Position numbers and translations under genes: made by a program. From NCBI RefSeq assembly GCF_026898155.1, contig NZ_CP114029.1, positions 3,266,001 through 3,330,000 of the forward strand: a stretch of DNA of 64,000 nt, in the 5' to 3' direction. Positions 1 through 6,576 of this stretch are shown piece after piece (position 1 is the first letter of the stretch; every line of letters starts with the position of its first letter). The notes under the pieces are model-generated. The model made no database searches and was not told the origin of the DNA. It saw only the letters and a program-made list of their open reading frames with translations. This stretch comes from Jiella pelagia (GTDB lineage Bacteria > Pseudomonadota > Alphaproteobacteria > Rhizobiales > Rhizobiaceae).

Positions 1-62
1 TCCCTCGCCATCAGGCGCGCGATGTCTCGGTCTCGACGGGTCACCCCCGGATAAGCGGTCAT
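1..62 (-). CDS. Partial 5' end of a small prophage protein
   Basis: A minus-strand ATG at 62-60 overlaps the TGA of the upstream minus-strand gene (ATGA coupling), and the frame stays open to the window edge. About 20 residues are visible, starting MTAYPGVTRRDRD. The coupling suggests a co-transcribed early prophage gene reading leftwards. The visible part is too short to assign to a family. The prophage therefore continues to the left of the window, where an integrase would be expected. Confidence 0.45.
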   Translation of the reverse strand, partial: MTAYPGVTRRDRDIARLMAR

Positions 63-400
63 CGACCGGGCGACGCCGACGACGCCGCCGATCTCCCCCT
101 TGAGGGGGGCGCGAAGCGCGGGCGAGACCCGTGGCTCGCACTGGAGCCCGGCAGGGCAGAGGGGGGCGCCTTGGCGCCGGCATCGGCCGGGCCGACGACC
201 ATGTTGCCGAGATCGTCGAAGAGACAAACGCCGCCCGATGCCGCGCGGGGGGAGGCCGCGGCATCGGACGGCAAGCCCGCAGGTTCCTGGGAGGGGAGGC
301 CTGCGGTTTCCGCCACCGAAACGGCGGCGGCGGCGGAACGGAGGGTCGGTGCTGCGCAGGGACGCGGGCGGTCCCAGTCGCGGGTTTTGGCGTAGCGCAT
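59..400 (-). CDS. Small prophage protein of unknown function carrying a palindromic repeat in its 3' part
   Basis: A 113-residue frame starts at ATG 400, which has GGGAG about 8 bases upstream; an alternative ATG at 424 has no ribosome site. The N-terminus (MRYAKTRDWDRP) and a central LFDDLGNMVVGPA stretch look like real protein. The last third is a Pro/Ser/Arg-rich translation of a palindromic repeat (about 90-168) and was probably acquired by insertion. The gene reads away from the operator pair at 438-473, so the phage repressor probably controls it. Its function is unknown. Confidence 0.5.
   Translation of the reverse strand: MRYAKTRDWDRPRPCAAPTLRSAAAAVSVAETAGLPSQEPAGLPSDAAASPRAASGGVCLFDDLGNMVVGPADAGAKAPPSALPGSSASHGSRPRFAPPSRGRSAASSASPGR
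90..168. repeat. Palindromic repeat, family A copy 1
   Basis: The segment from the GATCTCCCCC end to the GGGCAGAGGGGGG end is the reverse complement of related segments at 2491-2570 and 3701-3779. All share a CCCCCTCTG(T/C)CCTGCC core, a GCGAGCCACGGGT core and a CTCAAGGG/GGAGATC end. Such elements are typical of Hyphomicrobiales genomes and normally lie between genes. Here the copy sits inside an open frame. Confidence 0.7.
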
Positions 401-437
401 GGAGAAGCTCCCATCGGGGTTCATGGGGCAAAGAGAA

Positions 438-473
438 GTGCATTACGCACACCTTGTCAAGTGCGTTTTGCAC
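438..473 (+). promoter_or_regulatory. Tandem phage operators with a possible promoter
   Basis: Two dyads of the form GTGC-N5-GCAC lie at 438-450 (spacer ATTAC) and 461-473 (spacer GTTTT). The same dyad occurs twice in the repressor/Cro intergenic region (1787-1799 and 1835-1847). A TTGTCA hexamer at 454-459 and TATAGC at 475-480 could form a rightward promoter with short spacing, which the operators would cover. The inference is that the S24-type repressor represses the genes at 531 (rightward) and 400 (leftward). Confidence 0.6.
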
Positions 474-530
474 ATATAGCGTCGGCGAGATCGAGACATT
501 ACGAATTTTGTCGATCTGTGGAGGCGCAAG

Positions 531-1040
531 ATGTTGTTGATTGATGAAAAGAAGTTCGCCATCGCGGACGCGAACGAGCGCCTGAAGGCGCTGATCGATC
601 TGACGAAGTTCAATGACACGCAGGCGATGGGACTGTTCCGGCTCTACGTGACCCTCGGCGTCACCGCGCTGGGCGCCGCCGCGGCAATCGCCCCTGCATG
701 GGGAAGTGCTGGGTGGGCCGCCGTCGTCGGCCTAACCCTCTTTGGCATCTCGATTCTCGTGGGGGCGATCCAGTGCCATCGGGCAATGATCCCGGGCGAT
801 GTGCCCTTTCCTGGGCGTGACGCGAAATGGTGGATGGCGGTGCGCGACAGCGAGACGTGGAGTTTCGAAGCCGCGCTCGATGAATACATCGATGATGCAG
901 CGATCCGTCGTGATAAGTTTCTTGCCCTGCATATCGCAGCCGCCGGGCGCCTGACATGGGCGAGGCGTTTCGCCTACGTCTCTGCAATGATCGGCGTCGC
1001 GGCGGCGGTCGGCGTGAGCTTCTGGACCGCGACGACCTGA
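531..1040 (+). CDS. Small membrane protein, SLATT-like layout, possible superinfection-exclusion factor
   Basis: This 169-residue protein has a GGAGG ribosome site six bases before the ATG. It has a charged N-terminal helix (to about residue 33), two adjacent hydrophobic segments (about 36-58 and 62-82), a soluble middle and a third hydrophobic segment near the C-terminus (about 145-167). The helix plus paired membrane segments resembles the SLATT/2TM effector layout, but no diagnostic motif is seen. It stands alone behind a promoter with two repressor operators, next to the immunity region, a common site for lysogenic-conversion or exclusion genes. The role is inferred from position only. 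Confidence 0.6.
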   Translation: MLLIDEKKFAIADANERLKALIDLTKFNDTQAMGLFRLYVTLGVTALGAAAAIAPAWGSAGWAAVVGLTLFGISILVGAIQCHRAMIPGDVPFPGRDAKWWMAVRDSETWSFEAALDEYIDDAAIRRDKFLALHIAAAGRLTWARRFAYVSAMIGVAAAVGVSFWTATT

Positions 1041-1154
1041 CTAGGAGAACTTCGGCGGGTTCACCTCGCCTTTCTTTCCCGTCGTTTCGTCCGGCAGGAC
1101 ATCACGGCGCGGTTTCTGCTCGGGTTTTTCGTCCTTGTCCTTGCGGTCTGCCAT
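1041..1154 (-). CDS. 37-residue highly charged protein downstream of the repressor
   Basis: A minus-strand ATG at 1154 is preceded by a strong AAGGAGG ribosome site, and the frame ends at TAG 1043-1041. The product (MADRKDKDEKPEQ... ending NPPKFS) is almost entirely charged residues and proline, with no hydrophobic core, so it is probably disordered. It starts 15 bases after the repressor stop and must share its transcript. It would therefore be expressed in the lysogen. No family is recognised. Confidence 0.55.
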   Translation of the reverse strand: MADRKDKDEKPEQKPRRDVLPDETTGKKGEVNPPKFS

Positions 1155-1169
1155 GGTCGCCTCCTTCGG

Positions 1170-1784
1170 TTAGATGTCGGTAATGACCCGACGAACGCGG
1201 CCGACGACATAGTATTCGTCGGCCTCAGCCGGGATCGCGAGATGGTCGAGATTGGTGGAGTAGGGCCGAAGCATCGGCACGGGCTCGCGCCGCCACTGCT
1301 TGAACGTCGCCTCACCTCCCTCAGAGGCGAAGACATAGAAGCGGTCATTGATCAAGGTTTCGTCGGCGCGGTTGACGATGATGACCGAGCCCTCCGGAGC
1401 GATCCGGTTCATCGAGTCGCCGGATATTGAAAGCGCAATCCAATCGCCGCGCGGTAGATCAGCAACGGGGACATAGCGCTCGATGTCGGCAGGTGAAACG
1501 CCTTCATTACGCTCGAGTTGTCCCGCGCTCACCCAGGATAAGAGCGGCACTTTCGTGAGAGATGCGTCGCCTTCGCCCTTGAGTAGCCAGCCAGCGGAAA
1601 CTCCATATGCTTTGGCATAGCGATCGGCCGCGCGGGTGATGCCGCGCTGGCCATTCTCGTGCTGAGCGTAGGTATCGTATTTCCAGCCGAAATACTCAGC
1701 TGCCGATCTCGCGCTAACGAAACCCTTGGCTTTACGCGCTTCCTCCAGCCGGACGGCATAATCTGGTCGGTCGTCGAATGTCAT
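1170..1784 (-). CDS. Phage repressor, HTH plus S24 (LexA/CI-like) autopeptidase
   Basis: The protein has 204 residues. The N-terminal helix-turn-helix (about residues 15-60) would bind the GTGC-N5-GCAC operators. The C-terminal domain has the features of self-cleaving S24 repressors: an Ala-Gly cleavage site in WVSAGQ (87-88), the nucleophile Ser124 in SGDSM and the general-base Lys162 in TFKQW. The ATG at 1784 is chosen because the longer open frame would read through the operator region and the divergent cro-like start. The first operator (1787-1799) begins three bases upstream of this ATG, so autoregulation is likely. RecA-stimulated cleavage would give SOS induction. It maintains lysogeny. 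Confidence 0.9.
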   Translation of the reverse strand: MTFDDRPDYAVRLEEARKAKGFVSARSAAEYFGWKYDTYAQHENGQRGITRAADRYAKAYGVSAGWLLKGEGDASLTKVPLLSWVSAGQLERNEGVSPADIERYVPVADLPRGDWIALSISGDSMNRIAPEGSVIIVNRADETLINDRFYVFASEGGEATFKQWRREPVPMLRPYSTNLDHLAIPAEADEYYVVGRVRRVITDI

Positions 1785-1786
1785 GC

Positions 1787-1847
1787 GTGCAAAATGCACC
1801 ACATGATATGTGCATTTCGACTTGACGATCGCATGTGCGTTATGCAC
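1787..1847. promoter_or_regulatory. Immunity-region operators between repressor and cro-like gene
   Basis: Dyads GTGC-N5-GCAC lie at 1787-1799 (spacer AAAAT) and 1835-1847 (spacer GTTAT). A degenerate half-site is at 1810-1813 between them. The minus strand has a TATCAT -10-like hexamer (1808-1803) pointing to the repressor. The plus strand has TTGACG at 1822-1827 pointing to the cro-like gene. This is the arrangement of a CI/Cro switch. The matching sites at 438-473 support a common binding protein. Confidence 0.7.
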
Positions 1848-1857
1848 ACATGCCGAC

Positions 1858-2238
1858 ATGGACACGCCCGTATCAAACATTCTCGCACTCCGGACGCGGC
1901 TCGGACTTTCGCAGAGCGAGTTCGCGGCGGAGGTTGGGGTCGACAGATCGACCGTCTCTCGATGGGAAACCGGCGCATCCGAACCGCGCGGCCCCGCGCG
2001 CAAGTTGATTGATCGGTTGAATTCGGACGCCGTCGCCCGCCCCCTCGCCCTTCGAGGCGCCTGCGGCGCACCTCAGGATGAGGGGACTGTGGGGCCTGTG
2101 CCCGACGGGCGCGATGGGTCCGATCTCTCTCATGACGGCGACAATGCGGCGGATCGCCGCGCGCCGCATGTGAATTCTCCAAGCGAACAATCACACACAC
2201 TGACGGTCGCCCCGGCGGCCGGGGAGGATGCGCCGTGA
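1858..2238 (+). CDS. Cro-like transcriptional regulator
   Basis: The 126-residue protein has an HTH_3-type helix-turn-helix at about residues 8-55, with recognition-helix sequence VDRSTVSRWETG. It is divergent from the S24 repressor and separated by the operators, the usual position of Cro. The ATG at 1858 follows the operator; an upstream ATG would begin inside the operators. After residue 60 the protein is low complexity: part is the in-frame translation of a palindromic repeat (2040-2086), and the rest is probably disordered. No clear ribosome site is seen. Its stop overlaps the start of the next frame at 2235. It probably favours the lytic pathway. Confidence 0.75.
   Translation: MDTPVSNILALRTRLGLSQSEFAAEVGVDRSTVSRWETGASEPRGPARKLIDRLNSDAVARPLALRGACGAPQDEGTVGPVPDGRDGSDLSHDGDNAADRRAPHVNSPSEQSHTLTVAPAAGEDAP
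2040..2086. repeat. Palindromic repeat, family B, inside the cro-like gene
   Basis: The arms CCCTTCGAGGC and GCACCTCAGGATGAGGG flank a GC-rich centre. This closely resembles a very common intergenic palindrome of Bradyrhizobium and relatives. Here it lies in frame within the 3' half of the cro-like gene and adds about 15 codons without a stop. Confidence 0.65.
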
Positions 2239-2490
2239 ATGCTCCAACTCGCCCCGGTTTCTACTGGGCGAAGCTGATCAATCCGACCCGCATGCCGGCG
2301 GGCGAGGACTGGGCCTCCACCGATTTCGAGCCGGTCGAGGTCTTTGACAACAATGGCGAGGGCGAGGAGGCGATGGGCGTGGCCGTTCCCGGCATCACGC
2401 CGACGCAATGGCCGAAGGATTTCGAGTGGGGTCCGGAAATCAAGCGCCCGGCCGACATCGAGGGCATCCAGGCTGACGCCTGCGGCAGCG
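2235..2490 (+). pseudogene. Small prophage protein whose 3' end is disrupted by a repeat
   Basis: ATG 2235 overlaps the end of the cro-like gene. About 80 codons look like real protein (MNAPTRPGFYWAKLIN..., then a DFEPVEVFDN stretch). At about 2491 the frame enters palindromic repeat copy 2 and no stop follows until 4130, so the frame runs antiparallel in phase through two other genes and then in frame into the GcrA-like gene. The original stop was probably lost when the repeat inserted. The true end cannot be placed, so the given end is the repeat junction. The function is unknown. Confidence 0.45.
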
Positions 2491-2570
2491 TGCCCCCTCT
2501 GTCCTGCCGCGATCCGGGGCGAGCCACGGGTCTCGCCCGCGCTTCGCGCCCCCCTCAAGGGTGGAGATCG
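2491..2570. repeat. Palindromic repeat, family A copy 2
   Basis: It runs from TGCCCCCTCTGTCCTGCC to CTCAAGGGTGGAGATCG and shares the GCGAGCCACGGGT core with copy 1 (opposite orientation) and copy 3 (same orientation). It lies at the 3' end of the frame beginning at 2235 and just upstream of the start at 2593. Confidence 0.7.
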
Positions 2571-2592
2571 GCTCGTCGGACGAGGCGCGGCC

Positions 2593-3034
2593 ATGACCCC
2601 GCTCAGCCCCACCGACGAGCGCCGGAACGCGCTCAAATCGCAGACGCGGTCGCTGATCAACGCCGTCGGCGGCGTTCTTTCGGCGGCGCGGATTTTGAAC
2701 ATTCCGCAGAGCATGGTGTCGAACTATGCCAATCCCGAGATGGGCAACCGGTTCATGCCGATCCATTACGTCGAGATGCTCGAGGACGCCGCCGGGCGGG
2801 CGATCGTCTCGGACTATCTGACGCGCCGGATGGGCGCGTCGCGCGCCGCCGGGGCCCTGGAAGCGGCCGACTTCACCCATCTCGCGCAGGAATTTTCCGA
2901 GCTTCTGACGGCCGGGCTGACGGCCTTCGAGGACGACCGGCTGACGCCCGCCGAGCCTCGCGGCGATCGGCCGGGAGGCGGACGATCTCGCCGCCGTCCT
3001 GCACGTCATCCGCGACAAGGCGGCAAGGCGATGA
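2593..3034 (+). CDS. Phage regulatory protein, CII-like position, with a one-base frameshift
   Basis: The N-terminal part contains an HTH-like stretch (LSAARILNIPQSMVSNYANP) within about 110 well-formed residues. At GAGCCTC 2953-2959 the uncorrected frame turns into Arg/Gly/Pro-rich sequence and fuses with the next gene. Removing one C restores GAGCTC, and the protein continues AELAAIGREADDLAAVLHV to a natural TGA at 3032-3034, giving 146 residues. That TGA overlaps the next gene's ATG, as expected for a phage early operon. It is probably a DNA-binding early regulator; its target is unknown. See the finding on GAGCTC sites. Confidence 0.6.
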
Positions 3035-3303
3035 CCGGCGCGCGGTTCTTCGAGACGCCGGCGGCGGTGACGGTGTTCGCCGGCATTCACCTGGTGGCAA
3101 GGCCCGGCGGGCGGCTCGCCGTCGCAGAGGCCTACGCGGCGTTCGGGCGGTTCTGCGCGCGACGCGGCGAAGCGCCGACCGCGCGGCCGGTGTTCACGGC
3201 GGCGCTGCACAAGATGGCGATGAAGAGCGGCGGCGGGCGGGATGGCGAGATCATCACCGGCCTGGCGCTGCGCGGGCCCGAGCTGACGGAGGCGGCACCA
3301 TGA
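3031..3303 (+). CDS. Small prophage protein of unknown function
   Basis: This 90-residue frame (MTGARFFETPAAVTVFAG...) starts at an ATG overlapping the preceding TGA, and its own stop overlaps the GcrA-like start at 3300. It has no membrane segment or recognised motif. Because of the upstream one-base insertion, a naive reading would present it as the C-terminus of the previous gene. The tight coupling places it in the early operon. Confidence 0.55.
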   Translation: MTGARFFETPAAVTVFAGIHLVARPGGRLAVAEAYAAFGRFCARRGEAPTARPVFTAALHKMAMKSGGGRDGEIITGLALRGPELTEAAP

Positions 3304-4130
3304 CGGCGGAACGGCGGATGGACGCATGGACGGCGGAGGAGCTGGCCGAGGCGGCGGTGATGTGGGCCAGGGGCGCCACGAAAAGCGCGATCGCCGCGGC
3401 GATCGGCCGGACGGCGCGGGCGGTGGCCGGCAAGATCGACCGGAACCGAAAACTGTTTGCGCCGCGCGAGGGGATGGTGGTTTCGCGCGGCGAGCGGCGC
3501 GAGGTGATGCGGGACGGGGAGGGGTCGGCGCGGCCGTTTTCCGAGACGGAAAAGCGCCGGGTGGCGATGCTGTGGCGGGACGGGGCGACTTTCGGGCGGA
3601 TTGGCGCGGGGCTACAGCGCGACGCGAGCGAGATCCGGGCGCTGAAGGCGCGGGAGCCGGGGCTGTTTGCGGCGGGGCGTTCGGAGGCGGTTGCGCGTGG
3701 TGCCCCCCCTCTGCCCTGCCGGGCGGGGCGAGCCACGGGTCCCGCCCGTCCTTCGGACCCCCCACGCCGGGGGGAGATCAGTCGCGAAGACGGGCGGCGC
3801 CTTTCGCTTGAAACGCGGCTGCCGGTGACGCGGCTTTGCGAGCGGGCGCCGGGCAATCTCTTTGGCGGCCGTGCGACGCCGCTTCTGCGCGGGGCGGAGG
3901 CCTTCGCGCCGCTGGACGGGACGGTGCCGACGGCGCTGGCCGACCGCAGGGGATGCCAGTGGCCGGTGGAGATGCCGGGGCATTCCGGCCTGCAGCTTTA
4001 TTGCGACGCGCCGGTGGACCGGCGCCGAGTGGAGAGCGGGCGGCGGTGCTGGTGCGACCGGCATGTGGCGCTCGAGGCGGCGCGGCGGGGGCGGGAGCGC
4101 GAGGCGCTCCAGACGGGAGCAGCGGCATGA
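3300..4130 (+). CDS. GcrA-like cell-cycle regulator, phage version with an in-frame repeat
   Basis: The protein has 276 residues. The N-terminus has a helix-turn-helix similar to GcrA (WTAEELAEAAVMWARG, then GRTARAVAGKI), and a second related segment begins near residue 80. The C-terminus has the GcrA-like cysteine cluster CQWPVE... YCDAPV... CWCDRH. In Caulobacter, GcrA is a sigma70-associated activator that responds to GANTC methylation. This protein is longer than host GcrA (about 170 residues), partly because palindromic repeat copy 3 (3701-3779) is translated in frame at about residues 134-160. The ATG overlaps the previous stop. It may adjust host transcription to phage replication. Confidence 0.7.
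   Translation: MTAERRMDAWTAEELAEAAVMWARGATKSAIAAAIGRTARAVAGKIDRNRKLFAPREGMVVSRGERREVMRDGEGSARPFSETEKRRVAMLWRDGATFGRIGAGLQRDASEIRALKAREPGLFAAGRSEAVARGAPPLPCRAGRATGPARPSDPPRRGEISREDGRRLSLETRLPVTRLCERAPGNLFGGRATPLLRGAEAFAPLDGTVPTALADRRGCQWPVEMPGHSGLQLYCDAPVDRRRVESGRRCWCDRHVALEAARRGREREALQTGAAA
3701..3779. repeat. Palindromic repeat, family A copy 3, inside the GcrA-like gene
   Basis: The segment starts TGCCCCCCCTCTGCCCTGCC and ends GGGGGGAGATC, with the shared GCGAGCCACGGGT core. It is translated in frame (GAPPLPCRAGRATGPARP...) between the two domains of the GcrA-like protein and creates no stop codon. Confidence 0.7.
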
Positions 4131-5533
4131 CGGTTCATCAGGACTATGGGGCTTTTCTGGCGGCGAAGGCGCGGCTCGATCCGCCGACGGGGCTTGCCGT
4201 CGTGCCGGAGCTGCCGGAAGCGCTGTTTCAGTTTCAGCGGGACGTGACGGGCTGGGCGCTACGCCGCGGCCGGGCGGCGCTGTTTGCCGGGACGGGTCTC
4301 GGCAAGACGCTGATGGAGCTTTCCTGGGGCGATGCGATCGCCCGGGAGACGGGCGGCATGGTGCTTCTGTTCGCGCCGCTGGCGGTCTCGGCACAGGTGA
4401 TCCGCGAGGCCAAGAAATTCGGCATCGCGGCGCGGGCGGTGTCGCAGCAGAGCGACTGCGGGCCGGGGATCAATGTCACCAACTATCAGAAGATCGAGCA
4501 TTTTTCCCTGTCGGCCTTCGTCGGCCTGATTCTCGACGAGAGTTCGATCCTGAAATCGACGAGCGGGCACTACCGGACGCGGCTGATCGTTGAGGCCGCG
4601 CCGGTGCCGTTTCGCCTCGCCGCCACGGCAACGCCGGCGCCGAACGACTTCATGGAACTCGGCAACCATGCCGAATTCCTCGGCGCGATGTCGCATTCGG
4701 ACATGCTCGCGACCTTCTTCACCCATGACGGCGGGGAGACGCAGAAATGGCGGCTGAAGGGCCATGCCGAGGACGACTTCTGGCGCTGGCTCGCCTCGAT
4801 CGCGGTGATGATCCGCCGGCCTTCGGATCTCGGCTACGAGGACGGGGCCTACAGGCTGCCGCCGATCCGCCGGCATCAGCGCACGGTGCGGGCGGACTAC
4901 CGGCCGTCGCTGGAGACCGGAACGCTGTTTCCAATGGAGGCGCGGACGCTCGGCGAGCGGCTGGCGGCGCGGCGCGACAGCGTCGACGAGCGGGTGGCGA
5001 TGGCGGCGGAACTGACGCCGCGCGACCGGCCGTTCGTCTGGTGGTGCAACCTCAATTCGGAGAGCGATGCGCTGGCCAAGGCGATCCCCGGCGCGGTCGA
5101 GGTTCGCGGGTCCGACGCGCCGGAGGAGAAGGAGCGCAAGCTGATCGGCTTTTCCGAGGGGCGGATCCGGGTGCTGGTCACCAAAGCCTCGATCGCCGGA
5201 TTCGGGATGAACTGGCAACATTGCGCCGATACCGGCTTCGTCGGCCTCTCCGACAGTTTCGAGCAGGTCTACCAGGCCGAGCGGCGGTTCTGGCGGTTCG
5301 GCCAGGAGAAGCCGGTCAACGTCCATTTCATCGCGGCGGAGACGGAGGGCGCGGTGGTCGCCAATCTCCGCCGCAAGGAGGCCGACGCCGAGAAGATGGC
5401 GGCGGCGATGGTCAGGCACATGGCGGATCTCTCCTCGGCGGCGGTGCGCGGCCAGGCGCGGGAGATCCCGGCTTACGATCCGCGGCAGGCGATCGCGCTG
5501 CCGGACTTTCTTGCGAGGGGAGCGGCGGCATGA
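4127..5533 (+). CDS. SNF2-type DEAD/DEAH helicase
   Basis: The 468-residue protein starts at an ATG overlapping the GcrA-like stop. Helicase motifs appear in order: Walker A GTGLGKT (55-61), a motif II variant DESS (137-140), motif III ATATP (166-170), and a C-terminal lobe with TKASIAGFGMNW and the motif VI segment QAERRFWRFGQ. DESS replaces the usual DExH, as in many phage SNF2-like helicases. It is an ATP-dependent DNA translocase. Its position between a GcrA-like regulator and a DNA methyltransferase suggests a role in phage genome replication, remodelling or protection. Its stop overlaps the methyltransferase start. Confidence 0.9.
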   Translation: MTVHQDYGAFLAAKARLDPPTGLAVVPELPEALFQFQRDVTGWALRRGRAALFAGTGLGKTLMELSWGDAIARETGGMVLLFAPLAVSAQVIREAKKFGIAARAVSQQSDCGPGINVTNYQKIEHFSLSAFVGLILDESSILKSTSGHYRTRLIVEAAPVPFRLAATATPAPNDFMELGNHAEFLGAMSHSDMLATFFTHDGGETQKWRLKGHAEDDFWRWLASIAVMIRRPSDLGYEDGAYRLPPIRRHQRTVRADYRPSLETGTLFPMEARTLGERLAARRDSVDERVAMAAELTPRDRPFVWWCNLNSESDALAKAIPGAVEVRGSDAPEEKERKLIGFSEGRIRVLVTKASIAGFGMNWQHCADTGFVGLSDSFEQVYQAERRFWRFGQEKPVNVHFIAAETEGAVVANLRRKEADAEKMAAAMVRHMADLSSAAVRGQAREIPAYDPRQAIALPDFLARGAAA

Positions 5534-6576
5534 AACAGGCGACGACACAGGCTATCCGCGCGGTCGATCAGGTGGTGACGCCGGCCTACGCGATCTACCA
5601 GGGCGACGCCTGCGAGCTGATCCGGGCGGTGCCGGAGGGCAGCGTCCACTTCGGCATTCACTCGCCGCCCTTCGAGGGGCTCTACAAGTTCTCGGCCTTC
5701 GACCGGGACATCTCGAACAATGAGGGCGCGGCGTTCTGGGAGCATTACGGCTTCCTGATATCCGAGCTTTATCGCGTGACGATGGCAGGGCGGCTGCATT
5801 CGGTGCACTGCATGCAGCTGCCGATGTCGAAGACGCGGCACGGCCATATCGGCATCCGGGATTTTCGCGGCGAGATCGTTCGGGCCTACGAGGCCGCCGG
5901 CTGGATCTTCCATTCGGAGGTCTGCATCTGGAAGGACCCGGTCGTGGCGCAGCAGCGAACGAAGTCGCTGCGGCTTCTGCACAAGCAGGTGCTGAAGGAT
6001 TCGGCGATGTCCGGCCAGGGGCTTGCCGACTATGTCGTGACCTTCCGCAAGCCCGGCGACAATCCCGAGCCGATCGACGGACCGTTCGAAGCCTTCTGCG
6101 GCACCGGGCTCGACATTTCGGACGAGGCCTATGCGGCCTATTGCAAGAGCGGCGGAGGCGGCACGCCGGGGTGGAAGCCATGGCCGCTGCAGACCTGGCG
6201 CTCGGTGCTGGTGTGGCAGCGCTACGCCTCGCCGGTCTGGATGGACATCGACCAGACGCGGACGCTGCAGAACCGGCGGCACAATCCCGGCGCCGGCGAC
6301 GAGCGGGATGCGCGCGACGAGCAGCACATCTCGCCCCTGCAGCTCGACGTGATCGAGCGCTGCATCGACCTGTGGTCGGCGCCCGGCGACGTGGTGCTGA
6401 CGCCGTTTCTCGGCATCGGCTCGGAGGTCTATGGCGCGATCACCATGGGCCGGCGCGGCATCGGCTTCGAGCTGAAGCCGAGCTATTTCGCGGTGGCGAA
6501 GAAGAACCTCGCGCGGGCCATGGCGCGGGCAGCCGCGACGCCGACGGCGGATCTTCTGGCGGAGGCGGCGGAATGA
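5530..6576 (+). CDS. Site-specific DNA methyltransferase, beta-class order
   Basis: This 348-residue protein has the amino-methyltransferase catalytic motif IV as SPPF (45-48) near the N-terminus and the S-adenosylmethionine motif I as FLGIGS (293-298) near the C-terminus, which is the beta-class order. SPP-type motif IV is more common in N4-cytosine enzymes than in N6-adenine enzymes, but the target base cannot be fixed. No restriction endonuclease is adjacent, so it is an orphan phage enzyme, likely for protection or regulation. It is translationally coupled on both sides (ATGA overlaps). Its recognition sequence is unknown. Confidence 0.88.
   Translation: MKQATTQAIRAVDQVVTPAYAIYQGDACELIRAVPEGSVHFGIHSPPFEGLYKFSAFDRDISNNEGAAFWEHYGFLISELYRVTMAGRLHSVHCMQLPMSKTRHGHIGIRDFRGEIVRAYEAAGWIFHSEVCIWKDPVVAQQRTKSLRLLHKQVLKDSAMSGQGLADYVVTFRKPGDNPEPIDGPFEAFCGTGLDISDEAYAAYCKSGGGGTPGWKPWPLQTWRSVLVWQRYASPVWMDIDQTRTLQNRRHNPGAGDERDARDEQHISPLQLDVIERCIDLWSAPGDVVLTPFLGIGSEVYGAITMGRRGIGFELKPSYFAVAKKNLARAMARAAATPTADLLAEAAE

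Noticed and set aside
2440-3765. Minus-strand open frame across the early genes
   Set aside because: Pro/Arg/Ala-rich antisense shadow of the plus-strand genes, with no domain pattern.
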